From JAKVCB01 sp963578605 (GTDB taxonomy: Bacteria; Planctomycetota; Planctomycetia; Pirellulales; Lacipirellulaceae): a stretch of DNA of 38,115 bases. The notes under the pieces were generated by a model. That model was given only the letters and a program-made list of their open reading frames with translations. It searched no databases and was not told the DNA's origin. This document shows positions 25,784-34,401 of this stretch, in pieces (position 1 is the first letter of the stretch; each line of letters begins with the position of its first letter). The stretch lies in assembly GCA_963578605.1 (NCBI GenBank), contig CAUZEA010000052.1, positions 1 to 38,115 of the forward strand, written 5' to 3'. The translations under genes and the position numbers were made by a program.

Positions 25784-27421
25784 ATGACGACGCAAACAAG
25801 TGACATCCCCGAAACACAACATGCGGTTCAACTCGTTGCGGCTGATGAATTGAAACTCAATACTGTAAAGCCGGTGATGAACCCGGGTCCGCACGAAATC
25901 CTTGTGAAGATCGAGGCGGTAGGATTGTGTTTTTCGGATCTGAAACTGCTCAAACAGTTTGACAACCATGTGCGCAAAAGCGAAGTGATTGGTGGCATTG
26001 ATCCGGGGGCGCTCAACGCCATCCAAAGCTACGTGCCCGGCAATATGCCCGTGGTGCCCGGCCACGAAGTGGTCTGTCGTATCGTTGCGATTGGCAACGA
26101 GGTGAAGCATCACAAGATCGGTGAGCGGTGCTTGATGCAGACAGACTATCGACAATTGCCGACCGCGAATTCTAACGCAGCATTTGGTTACAACTTCGAA
26201 GGTGGTTTGCAGGAATACACGCTCCTTGACGAACGTGTTGTTATCGCCCCCAACCAGGATCGATTTCTGATTCCGGTCAGTGAAGAACGGAGCGCATCGG
26301 CGGTCGCGCTGGTTGAACCATGGGCATGCGTCGAAGATTCCTATGTCACCCGTGAACGCAACACAATCAAGACGGGTGGCAAGCTGCTGATCGTTCTCAG
26401 CGATGGCCATGAACCAAAGGGGGTGGTCGAGAGTTATTCGCCCCAGGGTGAACCAGCCGAGGTTCAGACGGTTCAGCCTGCCGACGCGGAAGAGCTGGCC
26501 GATGAACACTTTGACGACATCGTTTACTTCGGTTCCGACAAGGCGACGATCGATACGCTCAATGACAAAATTGCATCGCTGGGCATCATCAATGTCGTGC
26601 TGGCGGGTAAAAAGATAGGCGAACCGGTCTCCATTGGTGTTGGCCGAGTCCATTATGGCATGACGCGATGGATTGGCACGGTTGGTACTGATGCATCCGC
26701 GTCTTACAACATGATTCCGGCCAACGGTGAAATCCGTGAAAATGACAGCATCGTCATCGTCGGCGCGGGCGGGCCGATGGGACAGATGCACGTGATACGT
26801 AACGTGTGTCTTGGCATTGATGGTGTGAGTGTTCTCGGCACGGACTTCGACGATTCCCGCATCGAATCATTGCGAGCCAAAGCCCAGCCGATGGCAGATG
26901 CCAATGGCGTGCCGCTCCGCCTGGTGAATCCGCAGCAGGAAAAAGTGACTGGGAGTTTCAGCTACTTTGCCCTGATGGCGCCGATTGGAGCACTTGTTGC
27001 CAGTTCCATTGAACAGGCAACCGACGGTGCAATCATCAATATCTTCGCCGGAATTCCGGCGGTGACAAAGCAAGACCTTGATATGGACATGTACATCGAG
27101 AAGAGATGCTTTATGTTCGGCACGAGTGGTTCAACGATTGAGGACATGCGAATCGTGCTCAAGAAGGTTGAAGATGACCAACTCGATACCAACGCGTCGG
27201 TAGATGCCATCAGCGGGATGCTTGGTGCGACCGATGGGCTTGCCGCGGTCGAGAACCGTACGCTGGCCGGAAAGATCATCGTGTATCCGATGTTGCACGA
27301 CGTTGGTTTGATCGCATTGGCAGAGTTGGACCAACACTACCCCTCAGTGGCCGAGAAACTCGACAACGGCAAGTGGACAGGTGAGGCAGAGCAGGAATTG
27401 TTGCGCGTGGCGCGATCCTGA
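25784..27421 (+). CDS. Long zinc alcohol dehydrogenase (SorE-like) with two nucleotide-binding units
   Basis: The 545-residue protein has the catalytic-zinc set of medium-chain dehydrogenases: C49 (GLCFSDLK), H94-E95 (VPGHEVVCR) and E168 (LVEPWACVED). The structural-zinc cysteine cluster is missing. Normal relatives such as sorbose-1-phosphate reductase have about 350-410 residues. Here a first, shortened Rossmann-like unit (GGKLLIVLSDG at about 188; FDDIVYFGSDKATIDTLNDK, VVLAGKK, VHYGMTRWIGT) is followed by a second full one from about 320 (DSIVIVGAGGPMGQMH, VLGTDFDDSR, IINIFAGIPA). ATG 25778 is only 3 bases from AAGGAA, so the ATG at 25784 is preferred. Third gene of the operon; probably oxidises or reduces a polyol or keto-sugar (phosphate). 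Confidence 0.85.
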   Translation: MTTQTSDIPETQHAVQLVAADELKLNTVKPVMNPGPHEILVKIEAVGLCFSDLKLLKQFDNHVRKSEVIGGIDPGALNAIQSYVPGNMPVVPGHEVVCRIVAIGNEVKHHKIGERCLMQTDYRQLPTANSNAAFGYNFEGGLQEYTLLDERVVIAPNQDRFLIPVSEERSASAVALVEPWACVEDSYVTRERNTIKTGGKLLIVLSDGHEPKGVVESYSPQGEPAEVQTVQPADAEELADEHFDDIVYFGSDKATIDTLNDKIASLGIINVVLAGKKIGEPVSIGVGRVHYGMTRWIGTVGTDASASYNMIPANGEIRENDSIVIVGAGGPMGQMHVIRNVCLGIDGVSVLGTDFDDSRIESLRAKAQPMADANGVPLRLVNPQQEKVTGSFSYFALMAPIGALVASSIEQATDGAIINIFAGIPAVTKQDLDMDMYIEKRCFMFGTSGSTIEDMRIVLKKVEDDQLDTNASVDAISGMLGATDGLAAVENRTLAGKIIVYPMLHDVGLIALAELDQHYPSVAEKLDNGKWTGEAEQELLRVARS

Positions 27422-27559
27422 ATCCTGGTTGGCCTTTTGTGGCATGCGCTGGCCGGAAAAGAAGCCAGTGGAACCAGAGATAGCCGAGAGTTGCACGGCG
27501 TCTCAAGCAGCCAAGAAAATTGGGGGTGCGGAGCAGAGTGGCACTGCTGGCGTAAGGAG

Positions 27560-27679
27560 TACCGCACGAACGACGGGCGGGCATTTCGGCTGTTAACCAT
27601 CATCGGTAAAACCACACGGGAATGTTTGGCAATCGACGTGGCAAGGAGGTTGACCAGCGAGGATGGTTTCCGCTCTTGA
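27560..27679 (+). pseudogene. Relic of an IS3-family transposase (OrfB integrase core)
   Basis: The plus strand reads YRTNDGRAFRLLTI, then TRECLAIDVARRLTSED before a stop. This is the start of the DDE integrase core of IS3-type OrfB (DGRxFRxLxxIDExTRECLAIxVAR), where the catalytic aspartate is usually in an IDE or VDE motif; here it reads IIGKTTRE, so that residue is gone. About 40 codons survive out of roughly 280. No ends or target duplication could be found. Confidence 0.75.
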
Positions 27680-27712
27680 ATTGTTCTCGATTCGAATGTG
27701 CCTCGTTCCGGA

Positions 27713-29537
27713 TTACCGTCCACCCTCGGGGTGAAACCTTTCATAAATCAATCTGCTGCTGCGAATTGCCCCTTCGAATCGCTGCACATTGCTGTGCGCG
27801 TAGGCATCATTCGAAGTGTTGACCAATGTCTGCTTGAAATACGGCTCAAGGCGCATCCAAAGTTGCGGAGAGTAAATCTCTCCGGGGCCTGACATCGTGT
27901 GATTCGTGGCTAATTCTCTCGCTGTTTGATCTATCTCTCGGTAAACCTCAACCATCGAATTGGCGGCGGTCCCGTATTTTGCTTCACAGTATTGGGAAAC
28001 AATTTCCCAAAGGTTGCTGTCTGCGTCCCAGGCCAGCTGGGCCACCAGGTAGATGGTCAGTTCGTGCTGGCCTCGGACCCCAAACAGGGAGTGTCCCATA
28101 CCTGGCCAGGCGTAAATGCCTGCGATGTTAGCGCCTCGGTAGTATTCAAGATCCGCTGTGAGCCTCTGGGTCATCGGTTCGTATCCTGGGTGAGGAAACC
28201 GGGCAGACCAGTCGGTATCATAAAAATCGAGAATCCCTACTCGCTCTGGACGAAACAGTCGAGTCCACTGCTCAAGATATTCTTTCACAGATTTGTTGAT
28301 CTCGCAGTGAGGATCTGCCATTGAATGTCCATAGCAGGCGCTTATAAGTGCAAACCAGAGAAAGAGGTTTTCTGCGGGTGTAACATCCTGCGGCGATTCT
28401 GTGTCTTTCCAGGTGGAAGTAACAAAGATTGCGATCTTGCGATCTGGAAAATCCTTTGAGATCAACTTGGCAACTTGGTTAGTGAAAAGCAGGAATCGCC
28501 TGGCCGGGGGAGGCACGCCGTCGTCCATAGCAGTACATGCGTCGCACTGGCAGTAGTCCTCATTGTCATTTGACCAGAGTCCCAACTTCTGGATTTCTCT
28601 TTAGGAAAGCAATCATCCGCTCGGTGACAATTCGCATGACATCTGGATTCGAGACGCACAGATGTGGGGGATCTGACCCGTAGGGGCGGTGACTCCGGTC
28701 GACCAACCTGTTTCCGTCGACAAGCGCAAAGTACTCTGGATGATCGCTTCCAAACTCGCGGGGAGAAATCCAGAATGGATGCGAATGATCGGTCACCTCG
28801 ATGGACATGCCCCGCTTTTCAATTTCTTGCAGGAGGCCGTCTTTCAGCTTTTCCCAAATATCATAACGGTAGGTGAGATACGCTTCGAAATGGTTAAACT
28901 TCTGTTTAGCCATCCAGTCAATATCCAGAGATGTCGGAAGATCGTCGGTAATGAAGGCATTGCGTCTTGCCAGGCTGGCGGTGTGCCTTACATTTTGCGG
29001 AGCTAAGTGTAGGGTTTTAGAACTTGGCACCCTTTCACCATGTGGGCCCGGTTCAATCCAGCTACAGCCAATGCGTTGAAGAAGTTCATAGACGGCAAAC
29101 AATGTGCTCCGCGGGTTAGAGCCGACCAGCAGCAGCGCCTTGTCAAAGGATTGAATCAATATAGAGTCTCTGCCTTTCGGGAATGCAGCCTTGTCAAGGA
29201 AGACCTGGCTCACACGGTTTCGACCGATTGTGATAATCGGAACAGTTTCCCAACGGGACGACAGATCCATTGCTTCAAGATCAGCGATTCTAAGTTCCAC
29301 GCCGGTCATCTGTTTCACGTACTTCTGCAGTTCTTCAGCGGCGAACCTTTCGACCGGATCAGCACCGCTCTCTACAACAATCGTGTAGTTACTCACGCCG
29401 TCCGAGACCAGTGCTAGAGATTGACCGCTTACCACGAGTGGAGATTCGACAGCATGCGAGGCGAGCAATACGAAAATGAGGCCCCACAGCCAGGTTGGCA
29501 GAGCAGAAATCCTCACAGAAAAATCCCTAAAAGTCAT
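27713..29537 (-). pseudogene. Exported DUF4838 (GH20/alpha-glucuronidase-like) protein, frameshifted near 28590
   Basis: From the ATG at 29537 a signal peptide (LWGLIFVLLASHAVES) leads to an N-terminal domain of the type seen before GH20/GH67 barrels: YTIVVESGADPVERFAAEEL, VKQMTGVELRI, ILIQSFDKALLLVG, LFAVYELLQRIGCSW. The barrel continues FNHFEAYLTYRYDIWEKLK and YFALVDGNR. At NPEVGTL the frame stops; the next frame takes over as GLWSNDNEDYCQCDACTAMD, a clear DUF4838 hallmark, to the stop at 27713. Removing one G at GTTGGGACTC gives NPEVGLWSND, so the break is a single extra base. The restored protein has about 607 residues and is probably an exported glycoside hydrolase. Whether the shift is real is open. 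Confidence 0.87.
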
Positions 29538-29579
29538 TTGTAGTTTCCCTCTGAGAGTGGTGACCGAAACCGGTCATCG

Positions 29580-31139
29580 CTATTGATAGTCGACGTGTAT
29601 TTCGACGGAGTCAACGATTACTTGATTCTCAGACTTCGGACCGCGCTTGTTCAGCCACAGGCCGACTTCGTTGCGGCCCGCCTGTAGTTGATCGGGCCTC
29701 AGGTTCAACTTGACTAGGCTACCCGCCTCAGGTTGAGGATCCGGCTTGAGGGAGTGTCCGTTCATGCTAAAGTCAATCACATCCCCCGAGCCCAGGTTCT
29801 TCAATTCGATCCACAGCTGAAGAGACTCGACGTTCTGCGCATTGTCGCTGCTGAAGTCGTCGGCTACTTCCAGCGGGATGACCGTCATTGAACTGGCGTT
29901 CCAAACCGGGTGCAGAGTAACAGGCAATGACGCAAACATCCAGTTGTGAAAGCGTGGGCTGGACGGGTGGTGTCGATTTTTTCCCGGACCATACTCTGAG
30001 GAGTCTGCCGGAAATATCTTGTCCTTCGTGGCCAGCACCTGTGGGTCTCCAATTTCCTTGAGCAGCTGTGCTTGATACGACAAATGGTCCGAATGGGGAA
30101 ACAAATTGAAGGTGTACATGCCATCGGCTCCCTGCGACCAATAATTCGTCGCGAGGCCCCGCAGTACCGTGGTCCCACCTCCGTGTGTATGATCAGCCCC
30201 ACCGATGACTTTCGAAGGATGCGCCACGCAGACGTACAGCTGAACCGGTTTCCCCTCGGTCAATTCCCGAAACCGTTGGATGTCTTGACCTGAAGGGAAG
30301 GCATAGTCGCCGACGATAAGAATATCGATCAGGTCTTCGTCGATCCAGGTTTCGACATCAAATCCATTCAGTTGACAGGCTACCAGATTCTCATCGACCC
30401 GCACTGCGACTTTAATCGCGCGGCCGCGCTGTCGGGCCCGCTCATTCAGCTTCTGCCGCACCGTACGCATAAAGTCTGTCAGGACGAACGAATTACGATA
30501 TTCCAGAAACTCCACGAAAAATCGTGGGAAACGCATCAAGTCCAGTTCGATACCGTCAAAGTCGTACTTGTCAAATATCTCTTCGATCGTCCTTAACTTA
30601 AGTTCGCGCACTTCCGGTATGGCAAAGTTCAGAGAGGTGGTGAATTCTTCGAACTGATCACCCAGCATCCACTCTGGATGTTCCTGTTTGAAGGTAGGAA
30701 ACTCCTTGGGTAAGTGACTGTCGTGGATATCATTGACCCGGAAAGAATAAAACACGTCCAGTTTTCGTTTGTGGGCTTCACGTACCACCACCTGCGGGGG
30801 ATCATTGCCCTCCTCGATCCAGCGGCTAAGGGTGGGATCGACTTGATTGATGCGCGCCCCTGTGCGTTCCAGAACCTCGCTATCGTAGCTTGCGGTGTTC
30901 CCCCCGGCGCCATCGCACCAGAAGAGGGCATCCACGTGGCTGCCTTCCAGAGGGCCGAAGACGTTCTGGATATAGGCGTCGACGTTACCTTTTGCATCTA
31001 CAAAGACACCGTACCCATCACAATTGAAAATGACGCGGTAAGGCTTACCGGCCGGGCGTTGCGCTGATACCGGCAGACCGCCCACACTTAACAACAAACA
31101 AGTCGATACCAATAGAAATAAATGGGGATGACCGTTCAT
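29580..31139 (-). CDS. Exported GHL10-type glycoside hydrolase
   Basis: The 519-residue protein has a Sec signal (LFLLVSTCLLLSVGGLPVSA-Q) and a TIM barrel of the glycosyl hydrolase-like 10 type (PF02638): IFNCDGYGVFVDAKGN, DALFWCDGAGG, VVVREAHKRKLDVFYSFRVN, then FDGIELDLMRFPRFF with the acidic pair expected of the catalytic face, KVAVRVDENLVA, DILIVGDYAF and ADGMYTFNLF. The last 130 residues (about 390-519) form a beta-sandwich, probably carbohydrate-binding (VIPLEVADDFSS to VDSVEIHVDYQ). It likely acts on a polysaccharide outside the cytoplasm. It lies 42 bp upstream of the DUF4838 gene on the same strand, so they are probably one transcript. Confidence 0.87.
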   Translation of the reverse strand: MNGHPHLFLLVSTCLLLSVGGLPVSAQRPAGKPYRVIFNCDGYGVFVDAKGNVDAYIQNVFGPLEGSHVDALFWCDGAGGNTASYDSEVLERTGARINQVDPTLSRWIEEGNDPPQVVVREAHKRKLDVFYSFRVNDIHDSHLPKEFPTFKQEHPEWMLGDQFEEFTTSLNFAIPEVRELKLRTIEEIFDKYDFDGIELDLMRFPRFFVEFLEYRNSFVLTDFMRTVRQKLNERARQRGRAIKVAVRVDENLVACQLNGFDVETWIDEDLIDILIVGDYAFPSGQDIQRFRELTEGKPVQLYVCVAHPSKVIGGADHTHGGGTTVLRGLATNYWSQGADGMYTFNLFPHSDHLSYQAQLLKEIGDPQVLATKDKIFPADSSEYGPGKNRHHPSSPRFHNWMFASLPVTLHPVWNASSMTVIPLEVADDFSSDNAQNVESLQLWIELKNLGSGDVIDFSMNGHSLKPDPQPEAGSLVKLNLRPDQLQAGRNEVGLWLNKRGPKSENQVIVDSVEIHVDYQ

Positions 31140-31480
31140 GGTTGGCTACTTCCCGTTAGGTGGATAGTCCTGGAACCGCTCGAGGCTCGGCATATCGCCT
31201 ATTGTATACAGTATGTGGCTCCCTCCCGTGTTTAGCGTGTGGGAAATGCTGCGCATTTTCGTCCTTACGACCCCCGTTATTGGGTTCCTCCCACCGGGAT
31301 CACGCCCGACAGCTTCTTGGCCGGGCAAGGACGCTCGTAGTGCGCCGACCTTTCCCCTCCCATCCACTGCGGTGGCCTCTTCACGCTCCTGCGCGTCAGC
31401 ACCCATCGAAGTGCGTCAACAATCTCAAGCAAATCGCGACAGCCATTCATCTCGTAGGAAGCCAGTTGAATTTACGAGTC
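31140..31480. other. Gap with a possible DUF1559 relic
   Basis: Only the plus-strand peptide at 31409-31456 is recognisable. In the minus direction TACAAT (reverse complement of 31203-31208) may be a -10 box for the glycosidase gene, but no matching -35 is clear. Confidence 0.4.
31409..31456 (+). pseudogene. Possible DUF1559 pseudopilin relic
   Basis: The plus strand reads KCVNNLKQIATAIHLV. Planctomycete DUF1559 proteins have CxNNLKQIxLALHNY just after the prepilin helix. The helix itself (FTLVELLVVIAIIG) is not present upstream, so this would be a 16-codon scrap. Confidence 0.45.
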
Positions 31481-32845
31481 TCATCCGGATGCGTTAGCCG
31501 TTTCGATTTTCAGTAGAGTAAACGGGTAGATGGTTGTGGCGTAAATCGTTCCGTCGCGGGTGACGATCAGGGCCATGATGACGTGCAGCGGCGTGAGTGT
31601 GCCGTCGGGCAGGGTGTGATAGCCGTGGATCGGCCGCGCGCTGCCGTCGGGGTTCTTGGCAGGGCCGGCGGTAAAGTTGAAGAAATCGGGGTTCTCGACA
31701 GCAAAGACGCCCAGGTCGTCCATCGCGCCGGTCGCCGGGTCGTAGCGAACCAGGTGGTGCAGGAGGCCGTCGCCGAAACCGGTGTTATTGTCGATGCGGA
31801 CTGCCGAATAGACACAACCGTCGGGGCCGATATTGATCGAACCGCGCGAGTCGGGGTTTTCGCCTTCGATTCGGTCACCCAGGCTCGTGGCGATAACAGG
31901 TTCACCGGTCGCTCCCGTGAGATCCACGCGGAACATGCGGAGGTCATCAAGAAACTGGAGGTATGCGGTCCTACCGTCGGGTGTGATTCGCCAGTCAGGA
32001 TGTTCCCGCTTGGCACCGACGTAGTCTTCCAGTGGCTTGCCTTCGACTACCAGCGGAGCAACGGTCACTTTGTCGGTTGCAGGGTCGTAGCGGGCGATTT
32101 TGTAGTCTTTTGTAATTGCCGTGCCACGGCCCTGGGCATCGACGAGCGTGTTGGGCTGGTCGCGCAGGATTGGGCCCAGGTCGCGGTACTTTTTTGTCTT
32201 CCTGTTGTAGAGCATCCAATGCTGCTCTTCACAGGTGATGACGTAGATCAGGCCGCGGGACTCGTCGGCGGTGACATCAATCACGCCTTCCCCTTCTGTC
32301 TTGCCATCGGCAATCCGCTGCTCATCCAGCGGCATGGGCATACCAAGGTTCTCAGTTTTGTCGGTTGCCGGGTCGTAAACCATTACATACCCGCCTCGAT
32401 AGACAGGAATTTTCTCGTCCCGTTTCAGTGCCTCGCGTTCCGCCGCTGTTGGATAGCCCTGCTTGGAGCCGATGTAAATCTTGCCCGACGGGCCGACGAA
32501 GTTGCGCGTGTGGATCTTGGATTGGGCAGCGTACCCCGTGGGTGTCAGCGGCAGGCCAACCAGCTTGTGGGTATCGAGGACAATCCGCATCTTCTCTGTG
32601 GCGGGGTCGAACTCGACCAGATACGAGTTCCGCCCGTATGCGGCGGTGCCGATGTAGATTTTTCCGTTGTGCCCTTCGCAGAGTGAGAAGTAGCCCGACT
32701 CCTCGGTGGTCGTCTCGGACGGGATGTGGAATGCCTTGGCCCAAACGTAGGTGAACGGCAGCTCTTGTGCCACAGCCGGTGACGCACAGAACGCTTGGAT
32801 TGACGCCCAGGTGATGACCAGAACTGCCACGAAACCTGGTTTCAT
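31481..32845 (-). CDS. Exported beta-propeller protein of unknown function
   Basis: The 454-residue protein has a Sec signal (MKPGFVAVLVITWASIQAFC, likely cut after AVAQ) and a repeated blade pattern: GKIYIGTAAYGRNSYLVEFD, GKIYIGSKQGYP, GGYVMVYDPATDKTENLG, GLIYVITCEEQHWMLYNRKT, YKIARYDPATDKVTV, TAYLQFLDDLRMFRVDL and LHHLVRYDPATGAMDDLG. The YDPATxKxxxLG motif recurs at least four times, so a seven-bladed propeller is likely. Family not recognised; lyases for oligouronides and binding proteins use such folds. The ATG at 32845 follows GAGGGAGAAATTC, a strong ribosome binding site; the longer reading to 32944 would run back through the promoter-like repeat. It probably handles a sugar ligand outside the cytoplasm, given its glycosidase neighbours. 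Confidence 0.8.
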   Translation of the reverse strand: MKPGFVAVLVITWASIQAFCASPAVAQELPFTYVWAKAFHIPSETTTEESGYFSLCEGHNGKIYIGTAAYGRNSYLVEFDPATEKMRIVLDTHKLVGLPLTPTGYAAQSKIHTRNFVGPSGKIYIGSKQGYPTAAEREALKRDEKIPVYRGGYVMVYDPATDKTENLGMPMPLDEQRIADGKTEGEGVIDVTADESRGLIYVITCEEQHWMLYNRKTKKYRDLGPILRDQPNTLVDAQGRGTAITKDYKIARYDPATDKVTVAPLVVEGKPLEDYVGAKREHPDWRITPDGRTAYLQFLDDLRMFRVDLTGATGEPVIATSLGDRIEGENPDSRGSINIGPDGCVYSAVRIDNNTGFGDGLLHHLVRYDPATGAMDDLGVFAVENPDFFNFTAGPAKNPDGSARPIHGYHTLPDGTLTPLHVIMALIVTRDGTIYATTIYPFTLLKIETANASG

Positions 32846-32910
32846 GAATTTCTCCCTCGGTTTACGATGACTCCCAACGCGTTCGCAATTTCCCTTGCGC
32901 CGTTGGCAAT

Positions 32911-33003
32911 GATACGACTTCATTCTATCGACGTGTGGTATCATCCTTCAATCAGAACTAGAAATGACTTTGTTTTGGCGAAGTGCATTACGGTTTCCAA
33001 ATC
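32911..33003 (-). repeat. 93-bp dispersed repeat, copy 1 (promoter-bearing)
   Basis: It aligns without gaps to 34402-34494 over 93 bp, roughly three quarters identical by hand count and with mostly transitions. The best blocks are AAATGACTTTGTTTTGG and TTACGGTTTCCAAATC. Both copies lie upstream of minus-strand beta-propeller genes. Confidence 0.85.
32922..32951 (-). promoter_or_regulatory. Promoter-like -35/-10 pair upstream of the propeller gene at 32845
   Basis: On the minus strand TTGAAG (32951-32946) and TAGAAT (32927-32922) are 18 bases apart. The same layout exists in the other repeat copy. The -10 box is about 76 bases before the ATG at 32845. Confidence 0.5.
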
Positions 33004-33176
33004 ACCGCCGAGACACTGCTGGCGCCAATCAGGTAGCCGGCATCGGGCGCTTGCCCCGGGAGTTCTTCGACAACCCCTACCCGTTCTTTCACAGGCTTCA
33101 CGGGGCGGATCGGGTTGATTCGAGTGACCTCGTGGGGAGATGGATTCGGGAATTATGATTTATCGATTGAGCCTGT

Positions 33177-34202
33177 TCACTCGACCAGTTCGAATCGCTG
33201 GACCCGTTGCCCCGTGACGTCGCCGAGGTAGAGATTGCCTTTCGCATCCACGGCTATCCCGTGAACCCACGACAGTTCGCCAGGTTTCCAGGTGTCTGCC
33301 TGTGTAAATGGGAAACTCCACCAATGTTGCAGGTTCCCGTTGGTGTCGAACTTCATAACCAGTTGGTCTTTGGGCGGGATTCCCACTTGCAAGTTTCCCT
33401 CGCGCCAGTGTGAGGGTGAGGAGCCGCAGATATAGACTTCATCCTTGGCCGTGATGCGCACGGTCCAGGGTACGCACCGATTGCGCCACTCGGTGAGGAA
33501 TTTGCCGTCCTGGTCAAAGACCTGCACTCTCGCGTTGTTGCGATCTGCCACATAGAGCCGGCCTTGCGAGTCAAGTGCGATAGAATGCGGAAGACTGAAT
33601 TGACCAGGATTTACACCCAGCTTTCCAAAAGTCTTCACGAACCGCCCCTTGGCATCGCAATGCACGACCCGGTTGTTGCGATATCCGTCCGAGATAAAGA
33701 CGTCTCCCGCCGGCGTTTCCACGGCGTCGGTTGGCCTCTTGAAGTGCTTGTCATCCTCGCCCGGCTCGTTGGGGACGCCGATGGTCAACAGGAGTTCTCC
33801 CGACGGCGCAAACTTGTACACGACGTGTTTTTTAGAATCCGCGATCCAAATGTCGCCCCGCGGTCCGATGCTCAGCTGATGGGGGCTGATGAATTGCCCC
33901 TCGCCCCATTGCCGCACGAGTTTGCCCTCGGGGCTATAGACCTGAACCGGCATCTCGCCGCGATTCAGTGTCCACACCAGCCCACTGTCGTCCACGGCGA
34001 TGCCAGCCATCGCCTTCCATGCATACGTTGACTTGCCTTCAGGCCAGGTGGGGTCCACGCGATACCCCGTCGATAAATTCACGCGCGGGTAGTCGACTGG
34101 CGGAATCGCTTCCTGTGCGCAGGTGTCGGGGCCGCAAATTGTCGTGCCAGCGATAAGTGAAATTACCGCTACGAGAAGAATTGGACGTGGACCCTTTCGC
34201 AT
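33177..34202 (-). CDS. Exported NHL-repeat beta-propeller protein
   Basis: The 341-residue protein has a Sec signal (PRPILLVAVISLIAGTTIC, cut near TCAQ) and consecutive NHL blades: WKAMAGIAVDDSGLVWTLNR, PHQLSIGPRGDIWIADSKKH, RPTDAVETPAGDVFISDGYR, LPHSIALDSQGRLYVADRNN, WTVRITAKDEVYICGSS and VHGIAVDAKGNLYLGD. Each has the G-x-(I/L)-(Y/W)-(V/I)-(A/S)-D pattern. It resembles the peptidyl-alpha-hydroxyglycine lyase-like NHL proteins common in planctomycetes, but no catalytic call is safe. CAGGAGACTTGCC before the ATG is a good ribosome binding site. A second copy of the promoter repeat lies about 200 bp upstream, which suggests common control with the propeller gene at 31481-32845. Confidence 0.87.
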   Translation of the reverse strand: MRKGPRPILLVAVISLIAGTTICGPDTCAQEAIPPVDYPRVNLSTGYRVDPTWPEGKSTYAWKAMAGIAVDDSGLVWTLNRGEMPVQVYSPEGKLVRQWGEGQFISPHQLSIGPRGDIWIADSKKHVVYKFAPSGELLLTIGVPNEPGEDDKHFKRPTDAVETPAGDVFISDGYRNNRVVHCDAKGRFVKTFGKLGVNPGQFSLPHSIALDSQGRLYVADRNNARVQVFDQDGKFLTEWRNRCVPWTVRITAKDEVYICGSSPSHWREGNLQVGIPPKDQLVMKFDTNGNLQHWWSFPFTQADTWKPGELSWVHGIAVDAKGNLYLGDVTGQRVQRFELVE

Positions 34203-34244
34203 GGCAAGTCTCCTGAAAAATGGTAGCCATTCGCATGACAGCTA

Positions 34245-34280
34245 CTGGGCAATGGTCTGATTCTGGGCAATGGTCTGATT
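34245..34280. repeat. Tandem duplication, 18 bp x 2
   Basis: CTGGGCAATGGTCTGATT occurs twice in line (34245-34262, 34263-34280) in the leader region of the NHL gene. Confidence 0.93.
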
Positions 34281-34401
34281 CGCTTGCACCCGACACAGCA
34301 GTATCTTGTCGAATCAAATGGCCCTTTGCAAGCTGGAGCAGTTCCCAGCGTGCCTGGCACAACTGGGCGTATGACAAATATTGCTAATCACGTAAATACT
34401 T

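Larger units (their letters stand above)
32846..33176. other. Gap with the first copy of the 93-bp promoter repeat and a truncated reading frame
   Basis: Besides the repeat at 32911-33003, the minus strand has an open stretch at 32988-33152 reading VKPVKERVGVVEELPGQ... and ending AVIWKP-stop, with the last residues encoded inside the repeat. I do not recognise it; it is probably a gene remnant. Confidence 0.5.

Noticed and set aside
25121..26791. 556-residue minus-strand open frame across the aldolase-SDR and dehydrogenase genes
   Set aside because: It spans two well-supported genes on the other strand and its translation (His-, Arg- and Phe-rich) resembles no protein family.
31583..32686. 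367-residue plus-strand open frame opposite the propeller gene
   Set aside because: The minus-strand reading has a signal peptide, ribosome binding site and repeated blade motifs; this one has none.
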